64,000 nucleotides of DNA from Vibrio algarum (GCF_028204155.1 NZ_JAQLOI010000001.1:2232001-2296000); one strand, 5' to 3'. Counted from the first letter of the stretch, positions 35,833 to 51,556 are shown. Notes: generated from the sequence alone by a model not told the origin. A program made the numbers and translations.

Positions 35833-36192
35833 ATGAAGTTTATCCGTTGGTTTTTAGGGAAAGTTATTCTGACCTTAAGTTTTATTTTTTCACCTAAAGG
35901 CATTAAGCGAAGCGAAGAATTACAAAAAGAACTCGATAAAAAAGCAAGCTCACTGGCTTTGTATCAATTTGAAGCCTGTCCATTTTGTGTGAAAGTGCGT
36001 CGTGCAATGCAACGTCAATCTATTACCTTTGATCTTCGTGATGCGAAAAATAACCCAACTCACAGGGAAGCGTTATTGACTCACGGTGGCGCACTTAAAG
36101 TGCCATGTCTACGAATAGATAACGGTGACGAAACAACCTGGATGTATGAATCATCCGATATCGTGGCCTATTTAGAAAAAGAGTTCGCTTAA
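35833..36192 (+). CDS. Membrane-anchored glutaredoxin-like protein
   Basis: Protein of 119 residues. An N-terminal hydrophobic stretch (about 5-20, WFLGKVILTLSFIFS) may be an anchor. The thioredoxin-fold domain (about 42-118) has the dithiol active site FEACPFCVKVRRAM, the cis-Pro region KVPCLRID and a C-terminal ESSDIVAYLEKEF. The combination resembles glutaredoxin/GST-N-like reductases of Vibrio and relatives. The CPFC site is intact, so disulfide reduction is likely. Stands alone between inverted repeats. Confidence 0.82.
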   Translation: MKFIRWFLGKVILTLSFIFSPKGIKRSEELQKELDKKASSLALYQFEACPFCVKVRRAMQRQSITFDLRDAKNNPTHREALLTHGGALKVPCLRIDNGDETTWMYESSDIVAYLEKEFA

Positions 36193-36228
36193 AAGTTTAT
36201 CGATAACAAGAACCACTGTAACTTACAC

Positions 36229-36265
36229 TATAATGCCTACATCCTAATCCCGTGTAGGCGTTATA
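36229..36265. repeat. Long inverted repeat between convergent genes
   Basis: TATAATGCCTACA / TGTAGGCGTTATA, 13 pairs with one G-T wobble and an 11-base loop. Lies between the glutaredoxin-like gene and the 3' end of the DUF2339 gene. A bidirectional terminator is possible, but no T-run is present on either side. Confidence 0.5.
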
Positions 36266-36285
36266 ATGATGAGTGTTAGAGTCAA

Positions 36286-39200
36286 TTATTCAAGAGACTT
36301 GCGACTTTTCGGCATGGGTGAAAAATAACCCACGAGTACCATTACGACACCAACGAAAATAATCGCAAATACCATCACAATGGTATCTCTATTACTCAAA
36401 TCCAAAACAAGCAACTTAAGAACAGTGACCGCAAATAATATTGCTCCAACCCACCAGATTCTCACACTGCCAAATCGAGAACCAATGCCCGTCGCCATCA
36501 TCGCTATAACACTCCAAAGTATGGCTAACCCAGCCTGAAAAACACCTGAATGCCACAATGAGAATAGATCATAACTCGCAAGTGTATAGTGACTAACTCC
36601 GCGACCTAACGCACTGTGAGCAAAAATAACCCCCGAAAAAGCCACCCAAATTGACACCAATTTTGTTTTGCCTAATTGAATTTTAAAATAATTAGTGAGA
36701 ACAACTTGAGCGTTTTTATGGCGCAGACAATGAACAACAAATAACATTGACGCCATGGAGGTAAGCTCTAACGGATTCAAAATTGGTAGCCATATGACAT
36801 CGGCGATGGATACTTCAAATATTGGCAATGTACACAGTATAAAACTCGCAATAATCGCTAAAAATGGAAGCACAATAACTTGTTGGTATAATGGTTGGTA
36901 AACTTTTAGCGGCCATCGGGTGAGCAATTTAGGCTGATAACAAGCCACAATGAACCCAACCAACAACCAAGGTAGTAATAGTAACGTCTCTTCAACATTC
37001 AAAGACAACACTTGATTGAAATAAGCAATGCAGCATAAAGCGAGTCCCCAAAAATGAGTTGCGTGATAACAAAAGACAACCTGTTTTTTTATTGCCTTGC
37101 GCTTTACCAACTCTAGTAACACTCTGTTTAAATCGAGTTTCATGAATGCATAAAGCACACTAAATATTCCCACAATTAAACCACCCCGCTCAACCCAATC
37201 GATTTGAGTTTGTGACCCAATTGCAAATGCGATTAACAACACAACCCAAAGAGGGAAAGCCAAAATAGCTGAGTGATTACCACCCACTTCGTTGCTCGAT
37301 ATAAAGCGAAGCAAGCCAGAAGAGTGACAAAGAAATAAGTCACGAGAATGAATTCAATGCTGTCATGCCAATTTGCACGCGTAGAAGCAATAATGACAAA
37401 CACACCGAGCAATACATTCAACCACGCCATCGAACATAGTGAGACTACTTTCTGTTTAATAGGGAAACTCGTTTTATACAACAGTGCCACTGAAACAATA
37501 GTGGCAAATCCACTGATAATAAGATCTCTGCATGACGTAATCACAAAATAAATCGTCACTATGAGAGGCAAAAGCAATGTTCCCCAACTGAATTGGGAAC
37601 GAGAAAACTGATGACCAACAAATAGAAGTACAGTCACAAAAATAAATTGAATAAAGAGCAGTGAATGAACATCCACCAGCATGACCCATAACCAAGGGAT
37701 AACCGTCAAGAGAACAATGGCCGCCATCGCACATTGGCTTATCGTCTCTCTGGCTAGAGAAAACCGGCTCGTTTTATAGCTGAACGACCAATCAGAGACA
37801 TAGTAGGCCAACACCAAACATATCAGCATTAATTGAATGATCCACGACCATATCACGGTAGGATAAAACAAAATGTCTTCATGTAGTTGATATAGTTGAT
37901 AGAAACTCGCCATTAGAAAAGCGAGCCCCACTAATGCAAATTTACTTCGAACCTGTTTATTACTTAACCAGAGAATCATCGCCGCTTTCAACGCGTAAAT
38001 AGCCGCGGTAAACGTCGCACTAAAGAACACCGGAATAGCCACAGCCAAAAATAGCAGGGCAAAAGCTTTGTATACATAAACGAGTTGGCTGTTTTTCTGT
38101 AACTTAGACGTCGTGAACGCAGCGACGGTATAACAGACAAACAAAAACAACGATGAATAGGCCGTATATTCAGCGACCGTTGCTGTTGCTGTGTAAAAAA
38201 GAGCATAAGTAGTAAGGGGTAGCGTGAAGACCAATACGCTCGATATAACTTGTTTTCTGTTAGAAAAGTCTTCGCATGCATGTGAATGAGCCAATAAAAA
38301 GTACAAGAAGAAATAGCTTGCTAAGAACGGCAGCGTTTCCCACATCAGAGAGGAGTGATAAGAAAACACCAGCCAAAATTCAACTAAAACAAAAGTGCAA
38401 ATAACCCCTGATTTTTCTAAGAAATACCATTTTTTCTTATAAGCTAAGAAAACAAGGCCGAGATTCAGCAACAAGTAATAACCGAGCAAAATGAGATGAT
38501 TACCTGTTGCCTCTGTCGATAACAACACTGGGACAGCAAAACCGGCTAATGCCGCCACTACCGCCATTATTTGAGCATTTTGTAGCAGAGCAAGTAGCGT
38601 CGTGATAACAACGAGCACAGACAATAACAAGAAGGTTAATTCAATGGGTATTAGAGCAAAATAACGGCCTGCAGCGATAACCACAAGATACAACACCGCC
38701 ATTCCACTTCCTTGCAATGCCACACCAAAATAATTCGGTTTTTTCCGCAGTCGCCAACCTAACCCGACACAACAAAAACCAGCAACGGCTATCGCAGACA
38801 ATTTAAACCATAACGGTACGCTAAACGCCTGATAAGTGAGCTTAATTAAAAATGACAAGCCGACAAAAACAATCCCTAACCCCACTAACGCTATTGGACT
38901 GATTTTGCCCACGAGCCGAGCCATCGGTTCAGGCAGCCTCTTTTTAATGCTACTTAAAAAACCAAAAAGTTTTTCGGAATAACTGATTGATTCTCCGGCT
39001 AACACAACCTTTTCAGCTCCCATCACGTTGTAGTCTGGTTGTATAACTGTAGGTTTTGAGACGGTTTCGATCGAATTTGAACCTACTTTATTAGGCATCA
39101 AATTCGCTTCTACCGATGTTATTGGTTCTTCTTTATGTGTTGAATCGATTTCATCAACACCTGATGATTCACTCTCAGAACGAGGCCGAGTTTGTTGCAT

Positions 39201-39365
39201 TTCAAATTCTAAGCGCAATAACTCGTGGTCGGTTTTAAGGCGTTCTAGTTGTTCTCGCAGTTTGTCGATAACTATATTTAATGATTTTGCTTTATTGAAT
39301 GCGACAATAGATAAGATAATTGGTGACACTAAAACACAAATGGCTAAAAGGATTAATATGTCCAT
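36286..39365 (-). CDS. Giant DUF2339 membrane protein (frameshift)
   Basis: About 1026 residues. It starts with a membrane segment and a coiled-coil (about 25-60), then a polar Ser/Glu-rich linker, then around two dozen hydrophobic helices, the layout of DUF2339 (PF10101). The gene appears here as 710- and 342-residue frames overlapping at 37233-37314. Adding one base near 37280-37285 links YRATKW to NHSAILAFPLWVVLLIAF. Unlike the other breaks this one is not in a long homopolymer (only C3), so the exact position is uncertain. DUF2339 proteins are poorly characterised envelope proteins. It is a single gene without clear operon partners. Confidence 0.75.
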
Positions 39366-39489
39366 AGATTATAGGCATTAAACATTAGAGGTTGTTGCTG
39401 CAGGCTATCATAGGGCATTATTAAAAAATAATTATATAGGTATTATTTTCACACCAATCATAAAAATTTGATATTGGTTCGAAATAAAA

Positions 39490-40218
39490 TCACAAATACA
39501 GTGGTGCCATTTTTCGCCAATAATAACCTCGGTGTGCTCGACCTTCCCATTCATACATTCGGTGAGGGACACCTTTCTGATTGAGGATTTGGCTCATCAA
39601 ATGGTTGTTTTGTAAAAAAGGATCTTGGTTTCCAATAGTAAACACGATGTCACTGCTGTCTATTTGATGTAGCCTTTCTGGACATTCTAGATTTTGTAGG
39701 AAATGAGACGGTGTATTGTAATAGATGTCTTCGTTATAAAAGCCATCAAACTGATTGCCAAAACAGTCCACTTGCCACGTAAGATCATATCGACCAGAAA
39801 ATGCAGCCAACTTACTGAATAAATGTGGATGACGAAAGAATATATTTGCCGCATGAAACGCGCCAAGCGAACAACCATGAGCGATAGTACAGGAATGATC
39901 ATTTTTATGAGCCATCAATGGCAACACTTCCTGCAAAATGTATTCTTCATATTGCTGATGACGGTTAATTCGACCATGGGGATGAGCCCAAAAGCAGTAA
40001 ATACTTTCGGCATCGACACTGTCTACGCAATATAGCTGTAATTGACCCGAATTTATTTTTTCTGCTAACGAGTTTACCAACCCTATTTGCTCGTATTCAA
40101 AAAACCTTCCGCCTCGAGTAGGAAAAACCAACACCTTAGCGCCAGCATGTCCGAAAACAAGCAGTTCCATGGTGCGATTTAAATTAGGACTCCACCAACA
40201 GTGGTATTCACGATGCAT
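39490..40218 (-). CDS. Esterase-family (PF00756-like) alpha/beta hydrolase
   Basis: Protein of 242 residues without a signal peptide. The nucleophile elbow is HGCSLGAFHA (Ser), with a candidate Asp in GNQDPFLQN and the catalytic His in EGRAHRGYYW near the C terminus. This order and the start EYHCWWSPNLNR are typical of esterase-family (Esterase D/antigen 85-like) proteins. Two bases separate it from the upstream AXE1-type gene, so both are one operon. The substrate is unknown, perhaps a cytoplasmic ester related to that of its neighbour. Confidence 0.78.
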   Translation of the reverse strand: MHREYHCWWSPNLNRTMELLVFGHAGAKVLVFPTRGGRFFEYEQIGLVNSLAEKINSGQLQLYCVDSVDAESIYCFWAHPHGRINRHQQYEEYILQEVLPLMAHKNDHSCTIAHGCSLGAFHAANIFFRHPHLFSKLAAFSGRYDLTWQVDCFGNQFDGFYNEDIYYNTPSHFLQNLECPERLHQIDSSDIVFTIGNQDPFLQNNHLMSQILNQKGVPHRMYEWEGRAHRGYYWRKMAPLYL

Positions 40219-40220
40219 CT

Positions 40221-41186
40221 TTAGACCCTAACGTTAAAAAATTGTTCGAGATTACGCCGCAACTCTCGTTTTTGTTTACCTTGACCTATGTAGACAAAAT
40301 GTCCTGCATCTAACGAATAGAGTTGTTTATGACCACGACAAGCATTGTAAACACTGTATTGGCCTGGTGGCGCAACAAACGGGTCAAATCTAGCCAACGC
40401 CCAATGAGTCGGTTGGAGTAAATAGCGGGCAGCAACCGAAGCATCAAAAAACGGTAAGGTTTCGGCAACAATGTCGGCATGTTTTACGGCAAAATCACGT
40501 ACCGATTGTGTGCTACCAATACAAGGTAAAGCCATACGAACTTTTAGGTTTCCGAAGGTAGGCACATGAAAATGTGCTCTCTTAATTCTTGAATCAAATG
40601 CGCTTGCAAATACCCCAAGACCACCACCAAAACTACTACCACAAAAACCTATATTGCCAGAAGTCTGAGGAAATAGGCTCAATAGAGCGGAGACTCCACA
40701 CCAAATGTCTTGAACACAACCTCCAAGAATATACTTATCTTTATCTTGTATATCATGAAGAACGTGCCATTTCGACTCACTAGATATTGGCGCACGAGCA
40801 CTTCGGCCAATGCCTCGCATACAGGGTATTAGCAGCGCTGTATTTTTTAAAATCCAACTACTATCAGGCGATTCAATACCACCATAACCATGTGCCCAAA
40901 CTAAAGCCTTTTCCACCTGACCGGTTGAAGGTAGCAACAGCCAACCGCCAATTCTAATCCCCTCTGCTGAGTCGTAATAACAATCAAATATGCGCCAACT
41001 ATTTTCTATCCGGCCCGTGTCTTGAATGCTTAAGAAAGGTTTAATCGTTAACGCTTGTTGATATTTTCTTTGCCAAAATTCTGTAAAACCTTGTGGTTCT
41101 TGACCAGGCTCGACCGTCAATAATTGCTTGTTGTCATACCCGTAACTTGGGTCAAAATCGAATTCGTGCTGAAAAATAGTGAGCAT
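40221..41186 (-). CDS. Acetyl xylan esterase/AXE1-type hydrolase
   Basis: Protein of 321 residues, the normal length of AXE1 (PF05448)/cephalosporin-C deacetylase proteins. It shows ALVWAHGYGGIESPD (oxyanion region), nucleophile Ser in GFCGSSFGGGLG, an Asp in RFDPFVAPPGQ and His in LDAGHFVYIG. These enzymes remove acetyl groups from small esters or oligosaccharides. No signal peptide, so cytosolic. First gene of a two-gene operon with the following esterase. Real substrate unknown. Confidence 0.82.
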   Translation of the reverse strand: MLTIFQHEFDFDPSYGYDNKQLLTVEPGQEPQGFTEFWQRKYQQALTIKPFLSIQDTGRIENSWRIFDCYYDSAEGIRIGGWLLLPSTGQVEKALVWAHGYGGIESPDSSWILKNTALLIPCMRGIGRSARAPISSESKWHVLHDIQDKDKYILGGCVQDIWCGVSALLSLFPQTSGNIGFCGSSFGGGLGVFASAFDSRIKRAHFHVPTFGNLKVRMALPCIGSTQSVRDFAVKHADIVAETLPFFDASVAARYLLQPTHWALARFDPFVAPPGQYSVYNACRGHKQLYSLDAGHFVYIGQGKQKRELRRNLEQFFNVRV

Positions 41187-41386
41187 AACGACCTTAGTGC
41201 TAACGTTTAATACCAGTTTATAAACCTTATGTTACAACAATATAAAGTTTATGATCACTATTGAGTAAAATTGATTACTAAACTATCTTTCTTTATTAAC
41301 CTATAGGTTGCAGGTTTAAACATTAACTGCGAATCTTAATGTATTATGATATTGGCAAGTACTCCTATTAATTATTTAGAGCATTT

Positions 41387-42841
41387 ATGGTCATTCAAAC
41401 AGGTAGCTTTGAAAATTTAGATCACACCGAAAGCAGTCATATTGAAAATGAACTGTTAACGGCGATTGCTCGAAGTGCAGAAGACCTCACTACTGGCCGG
41501 GGTTGGCCCAAAGGGGTAGATGCTCTACTAGCGGATCTTGGTAAAATAACAAACGTTAGCCGCGTATGGATATTTCAAACGTTAGAGTTAGAAGAAAATC
41601 ATATTCTTCAAGACTACGCTTTTGAATGGGCATCTAAACCAAAATACAAACAGATCGGACTTCCCAGTTTCAACCGCTTCTCATCTAACACCAAAGAACC
41701 GGAATACATTTCGTTAATAGAAAGCCGCTCCCGAGGGGAATATCAACATGTCATCGTCGATCAACTTGCTGACACATGGCTGAAAACGTATCTCTCCAAT
41801 CAAAAGATACTCTCCATGCTAACCATTCCTATCGTGGTAGAAAACAAATGGTGGGGAACACTCGGTTTCGATGATTGTGAACGCCGCATAGAGTGGTCAG
41901 CAAGTGAAATAGCACTTCTCAGAACGGCAAGTTTTCTTATTTCGAGCGCGGTTTTAAGAGATACATTGAGCGCAAAGCGACGACAGCTAGATATCCTAAA
42001 AAGAATCACCGCATGCAGTGCATGGGAACTCGATATTCGTAGAGGACACCTATGGTGCACACCAGAAATACTCAGCAACGTCTCTAAAAAATCAAATAAC
42101 CTTCAGTTTTCTTTCCGGCAGTGCTTAAGAAAAGTTCACCCTGAACACCGAAAAAGATTTTTTCAATTAGTTCGCCAGTTTAGACAAAATAATGACCAAT
42201 CGTTTCGCTGTGACCTAAGAATCAAAAGAGACAGCGGTGACTATCGTTGGATAGAGTTAACCTCCAAAATTGACCAAAATGGTGATGTGCTGGCCGGAAT
42301 ACTATTGGATATCACCATGCGCAAAGAGGCTGAAGACCGCTTGCGTCATGAAGCAACAACAGACCCACTAACGGGGGTACTCAATCGCAGAAAAATTGAG
42401 TCATTAGTGCAAGAACACATTGAAATATACAACAAGAAAAAAGAGACTTTTTCTTTGGTTATTCTCGATTTAGACCACTTCAAAACCATCAATGACACCC
42501 ATGGTCATTCAATCGGTGACAAAGTACTCTGTCATTTTACGCAGTTATGTCAGCATTCATTACGTAAAATCGACTATCTGTCGCGTATCGGGGGTGAGGA
42601 GTTTGCAATATTGCTACCAAATACTAGCGAAGAAGATGCCCTCATTATTGGTGAAAGAATATGCCAAAACATTCAAGACAATCCCTATATTCAGCTTAAC
42701 AAACAAATTCCCTACTCTGTGTCTATTGGTTGTTCCACGCTCAAAGACGAATATCTCGAAGTACACAAAATATTTGAACGGGCCGATTCGGCACTGTACC
42801 TTGCTAAACAGTCGGGACGCAATCAAGTAAGAGTGAGTTAA
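41387..42841 (+). CDS. GAF-PAS-GGDEF diguanylate cyclase
   Basis: Protein of 484 residues, no membrane segment. A GAF domain (about 20-190) includes VWIFQTLELEE and WWGTLGFDDCERRIEWS. A PAS/PAC domain follows (about 205-310, ending ILLDITMRKEAEDRL), then GGDEF (about 320-480) with GGEEF. The I-site RxxD is present as RKID five residues before GGEEF, so c-di-GMP synthesis with product inhibition is predicted. No partner gene is linked. The ligand of the GAF domain is unknown. Confidence 0.88.
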   Translation: MVIQTGSFENLDHTESSHIENELLTAIARSAEDLTTGRGWPKGVDALLADLGKITNVSRVWIFQTLELEENHILQDYAFEWASKPKYKQIGLPSFNRFSSNTKEPEYISLIESRSRGEYQHVIVDQLADTWLKTYLSNQKILSMLTIPIVVENKWWGTLGFDDCERRIEWSASEIALLRTASFLISSAVLRDTLSAKRRQLDILKRITACSAWELDIRRGHLWCTPEILSNVSKKSNNLQFSFRQCLRKVHPEHRKRFFQLVRQFRQNNDQSFRCDLRIKRDSGDYRWIELTSKIDQNGDVLAGILLDITMRKEAEDRLRHEATTDPLTGVLNRRKIESLVQEHIEIYNKKKETFSLVILDLDHFKTINDTHGHSIGDKVLCHFTQLCQHSLRKIDYLSRIGGEEFAILLPNTSEEDALIIGERICQNIQDNPYIQLNKQIPYSVSIGCSTLKDEYLEVHKIFERADSALYLAKQSGRNQVRVS

Positions 42842-42899
42842 CCCGTTAATTACATAATGTGCTAGAGTGCACATTTCGCTATCAATTTAACACTATTTT

Positions 42900-43796
42900 A
42901 TGTCCACTCGCCTAGGAACACTCTTTCCTGCTGGGGTCCGCTTTATGGTCCTTTCAGCGCTTGGTTTTGCTCTCATGTCTGCTTGTGTAAAGTATGTCAG
43001 TCATTATGGTATCCCACTGTTTGAAATCGTTGCCGCAAGGGCGATTGTCTCTTGGATCATCAGCTACTTGGATGTAAAACGAAAAAGAATTTCCTTATGG
43101 GGGAATAATAAGCCTTTACTGGTATCCCGAGGTGTTATGGGCACGTCGGCTTTAATTTGTGTTTACTATTCCGTCACTACCTTACCTTTAGCTGAAGCCA
43201 CTATATTACAGTACGTTAACCCTGTATTTACCGCACTGCTCGCGGTTCTATTTCTCAAAGAGCGGATTCAAATTTCAACGATTATCTGTATTTTGATGTG
43301 CTTAATTGGTCTGTTCTTTATGGTTAAGCCGAGCATGGGTAACGCCTTAACGGAAAATTTACCTCTATTCAGCGTCGGTATCGCGTTGTTGGGTGCTCTG
43401 TTCAGCTCTATTGCTTACGTTATTGTTAGAAAACTGAGCCAAACCGAGGACAGCTCGGTTATCATTTTCTACTTTCCTCTTGTAGCTTTGCCTATCTCAT
43501 TGATCCTCATTGGGGATGATTTTGTCTGGCCGAGCCTGCACATAATATTCATGTTGGTCTTGCTTGGTATATTTACTCAAGTAGGTCAATTTGGCCTAAC
43601 CAAAGCGATGCAAACTCAAGCCGCAGGAAAAGCATCCGCTTACTCCTATGTTCAAATCCTGTTTTCTGCACTTTTGGGGGTTCTGTTCTTTGGGGAAATA
43701 CCCTCTTTGTGGACCTATTTAGGCGGCGCATTTATTGTAACTGGTGCACTTATTAATGTATTTGGTCAGCACTTAAGAAACCCGTTTAAAAGATAA
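42900..43796 (+). CDS. EamA-family (DMT) transporter
   Basis: Inner-membrane protein of 298 residues with about ten helices in two EamA repeats (about 15-145 and 155-290). Family-like stretches are GFALMSACVKYVSHYGIPLFE, EATILQYVNPVFTALLAVLF and AYSYVQILFSALLGVLFFGE. Members export amino acids, metabolites or nucleosides. Close to S-adenosylmethionine- or drug-type transporters, but the substrate cannot be called. It starts about 58 bases after the cyclase stop and could be co-transcribed. Confidence 0.85.
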   Translation: MSTRLGTLFPAGVRFMVLSALGFALMSACVKYVSHYGIPLFEIVAARAIVSWIISYLDVKRKRISLWGNNKPLLVSRGVMGTSALICVYYSVTTLPLAEATILQYVNPVFTALLAVLFLKERIQISTIICILMCLIGLFFMVKPSMGNALTENLPLFSVGIALLGALFSSIAYVIVRKLSQTEDSSVIIFYFPLVALPISLILIGDDFVWPSLHIIFMLVLLGIFTQVGQFGLTKAMQTQAAGKASAYSYVQILFSALLGVLFFGEIPSLWTYLGGAFIVTGALINVFGQHLRNPFKR

Positions 43797-43848
43797 ATAC
43801 TGTCATCTAACCATCACCTTGTATCTAAAGATGTTTTGGAACTCATCA

Positions 43849-46145
43849 TTAGGGGGTGTTTTGAAATAAACACCTTTCAAACTCATTGATTGGCAGAGGT
43901 TTACTATATAAATAACCTTGATAAACATTGCACCCCTCATTTTCTAGAAAAGTTCGCTGCTCTTTTTTTCTACGCCTTCAGCGATGGTATACAACCCTAA
44001 TGCTTCAGACATCGAAATGATAGCCTTTACAATCGATTGGTCGCTGATATCAGACTCTACGTTTTTCACAAACGATTGATCAATTTTAAGCTGACTAACC
44101 GGTAATCTTTTAAGGTATTTTAATGAGGAGTACCCTGTACCAAAATCATCAAGAGAAAAATGAATACCCATGTTTCGAAGCGCATTCATCTGAAATATGA
44201 TCTCTTCCATATCACCAACCAACATACTTTCTGTCAGCTCCAACCTCAACTTCCCTCTTTTCAAATCGTATTTTTGCAGCAACTGACCAACCATAGCCAC
44301 AAAATTCACTTTTCGGAGTTGTTTATAACTTACATTTACTGAGATTGTAAGATGCTGTGTTTTATCACTTTTTTTCCATTTATTTAACTGTTGACAGGCG
44401 GTTTCTAACACCCACTCACCTATAGGGAGAATCAATCCTGTTTTCTCCGTGAGGGGAATAAACGTATCTGGCGGAATGAGGCCTTTGCTTGAGTGTCGCC
44501 AGCGAATAAGTGCTTCTGCGCCAACGATCTGGTTTAAGTGGTTAATTTGTGGTTGATAAAACAGTTCAAATTGTTTTTCTTTGATCGCTGTCCGCAATTC
44601 GTTTTCAAGTACAAACTGAGCTGCGATCTCTGCTTGCATTTCAGGTGCAAAAAAACAGACCGCGTTTTTACCCGATTGTTTTGCTTTATACATCGCGATA
44701 TCTGCTTGCTTCAATAGTTCGGATTCTGAACGCAAATGGTCATTAAACAATACGATACCGATACTCACACTACTATTATACCTAAGCTCTTTTAGTTGAT
44801 AAGGAAGCGAGTGTATCTCTAATAATTTGTTGGCCACATGTTTCGCTTGAGCTGCTGCATCGATAGGTAGTGAGGCTAACTCAGGAAGCAATACAACAAA
44901 TTCATCTCCTCCAAACCGTGCAAGCGTATCGCTATCACGAAGACATTGACGTATACGCGCGGCGGTTTCTTTAAGAAGCGCATCGCCATACTCATGCCCA
45001 TGGGTATCATTAACCGTTTTAAAGTTATCAATATCTAGGAAAAGAAGAGCATTATTATGTTTACGGCGACTGCATGCAGAAACGGCTTGATGCAAGCGGT
45101 CAAACAATAGTCGTCTATTCGGTAGTTCCGTTAAAGTATCGAAATAAGCGAGTTGCGTTATTTGCTTTTCATTCTTTTTACGCTCTGTAATATCTTGTAT
45201 AAATCCGGAAATACTCTCTGGTGTTCCGTCGACGTTATAAGCGACTCGTCCTCGGCATTCAATCCAGCGCTCTTGTCCATCAGTTGGCCGAATAATAGGG
45301 TATTCAATATGGTGATCTTTACCCGTTTGGAAACTCTCATCCATTGAGCAAAGAAATGGCTGTTGATATTCAGCCCGCATTATCCCGCAAAGTGATTTCG
45401 GTCCTGGTGTATCCTCCGGTGACATACCAAACAACCGAAACATTTCAGGGGACCAATCAGCAACCGTTCCCTCATACGGAAATGACCAATAACCAATTTG
45501 TGCATATTCCATTGCTCGCTGAAATCGGTGTTCACTCTCTGACAGCTTATCTAAGGTAATCTTGCTTGCTTTAATTTCACGCATCAAACTAAGAGTGTTA
45601 GAGGTCAAGTTTCGATAGGCCGAAAGAATAATTTTAATTATTGTTTTTGTTGCCCCTTGCATCTGTTTATCTGCCCACTGACTGGCCTCTTCGGGCAATT
45701 TACCAGATGTAGTTGCTTGAACAAGCAACGCCATGTATCTATCACTTTCCAGTATGTGTGATGCTAGCCAACTGGCTAAAAAAGAGAGCATATCTTCAAG
45801 CCATTGATCTTCAGCCGTTATGTTAGCCGATAATTTAAACTCCTCAATGCGAGTAATAAATAGATTGTGGCTGTCTCTATGTTTCTCTGTTTCGGGAAAA
45901 CTAGGTAACTTTGCTAGCCAATGAGTTTCTTCACATTTAAAGTGATAAACTGCATAGTTGACTAATTCATTAATTAGGGAATCCAAAGAAATATCAGAGT
46001 GTTTCAAAATGACTTGTCCAGCCACTTTGTTCAATAGATCAATTAAATGTTTATGTTGTTGGTCTATTTCTACTACGCCAGTGTTAAAGCTCTCGTTCCA
46101 AGGAAAAATATCTATATAATGATCAAGTTCATATAACACTGCCAT
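43849..46145 (-). CDS. Hemerythrin-PAS-GGDEF-EAL protein (frameshift near C terminus)
   Basis: About 765 residues. The N-terminal bacteriohemerythrin domain (about 10-155) has the di-iron ligand pattern DQQHKHL, HFKCEETHW and SHILESDRYM, which suggests O2 or NO sensing. Then come PAS (about 205-320), GGDEF (about 335-490, intact GGDEF with I-site RDSD) and EAL (about 510-755, EALIRW and DDFGTGYSSLKYL). The frame stops at 43944 after GVEKKSSELF. One extra base in the T7 run 43963-43969 gives GVEKKEQRTFLENEGC and VYQGYLYSKPLP, ending at TAA 43849, the normal EAL C terminus. Likely a bifunctional, gas-responsive c-di-GMP enzyme. Confidence 0.85.
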
Positions 46146-46668
46146 ACTAATATTCTCCTTGAATTACTCTCTTTTAAGCTAAACATCTTGTCGTCAGAAA
46201 GGCATATCCACTCTTGTAACTTCTGCTAACCTTCCAATCAAGTTATACCTTGCAAATTATGTTCATTTTTATCAATTTAATTTACGCTTTTCTTAATTGA
46301 AAAACAATTGTAACGCAATATTAATAAGCTGATTTATTAACAACTTAGTTATGCGGCCTTCATAAAGGTTTAAATATTCAGAATTGAATTCGATTCGATT
46401 TCAGTAATAACTAAATAGAAATATATTCTTAGTAGACATTGTCTCAAAGTTCTATGATTGCACAAATGTACTTAATTTAAGTCAAACTCTTTTGCTAGGG
46501 GCGATGGTATTGGTTCTGTTCCCATCTTAAGAGTTATCAAGTTTTATATGACATATAAATACTTTTTCCTTTTTTACTAAAAACTGGCACTTAGATATAA
46601 GTATTGTTTACAATGAAAACATAAAAAATTGCTCACAAGAAGTGAGCCTTATTCAGAGATGGTATTGA
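46146..46668. other. Intergenic region before ebgR
   Basis: AT-rich, 523 bases, divergent promoters for the hemerythrin-EAL gene and ebgR. TTTTACTAAAA at 46572-46582 matches one half of the ebgA operator palindrome, which may allow ebgR autoregulation. No gene or structured RNA recognised. Confidence 0.4.
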
Positions 46669-47655
<987 letters not shown>

Positions 47656-47676
47656 AACATCCTCATTTTCGCCTTT

Positions 47677-47706
47677 AAAAAGCGCCGAGTCTCGGCGCTT
47701 TTTTTC
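47677..47706 (+). terminator. Rho-independent terminator after ebgR
   Basis: AAGCGCCGA-GTC-TCGGCGCTT with nine GC-rich pairs running into a T8 tract. Classical intrinsic terminator. Confidence 0.92.
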
Positions 47707-47835
47707 ATTTTTTCTCACTAACCAAATTTTATCGGTTCCTCTCCCCAATAACGTTGAATTTGTTAAATCGCTTCCATGATTCTACTTAAATAATCAGTAA
47801 TTGGTGACCAGGTTAAAGTTATCGACTTTAAGATA

Positions 47836-47866
47836 AATATTTTAGTAAAAGTTTTACTAAAATATT
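47836..47866. promoter_or_regulatory. Perfect 31-bp palindrome, probable EbgR operator
   Basis: Arms AATATTTTAGTAAAA and TTTTACTAAAATATT, 15 bp each, perfect, around a single central G, 40 bases before the ebgA start. Odd-centred dyads are usual for LacI-type operators. The length is greater than a single LacI site needs. Confidence 0.75.
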
Positions 47867-47887
47867 CCCAAGTTATCTAAATAGTAA

Positions 47888-51468
<3,581 letters not shown>

Positions 51469-51503
51469 CGCAAGTCACACTAACTAAGTTAGTAACAAAT
51501 ATG

Positions 51504-51547
51504 GAGGCAACAAGATGAATTTAACTTTTCTTTTGCCTCTCAACTAA
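51504..51547 (+). promoter_or_regulatory. Stem-loop and mini-ORF in the ebgC-permease gap
   Basis: GAGGCAA (51504-51510) pairs with TTGCCTC (51533-51539). This would hide the ribosome site GGAGG of a 10-codon ORF (51515-51547, MNLTFLLPLN). It resembles a leader-peptide arrangement before the transporter gene. Could be chance. Confidence 0.3.
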
Positions 51548-51556
51548 ACATAATAA

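Noticed and set aside
36229..36265. Integron attC site
   Set aside because: Lacks the conserved core sites and cassette arrangement; no integrase nearby.
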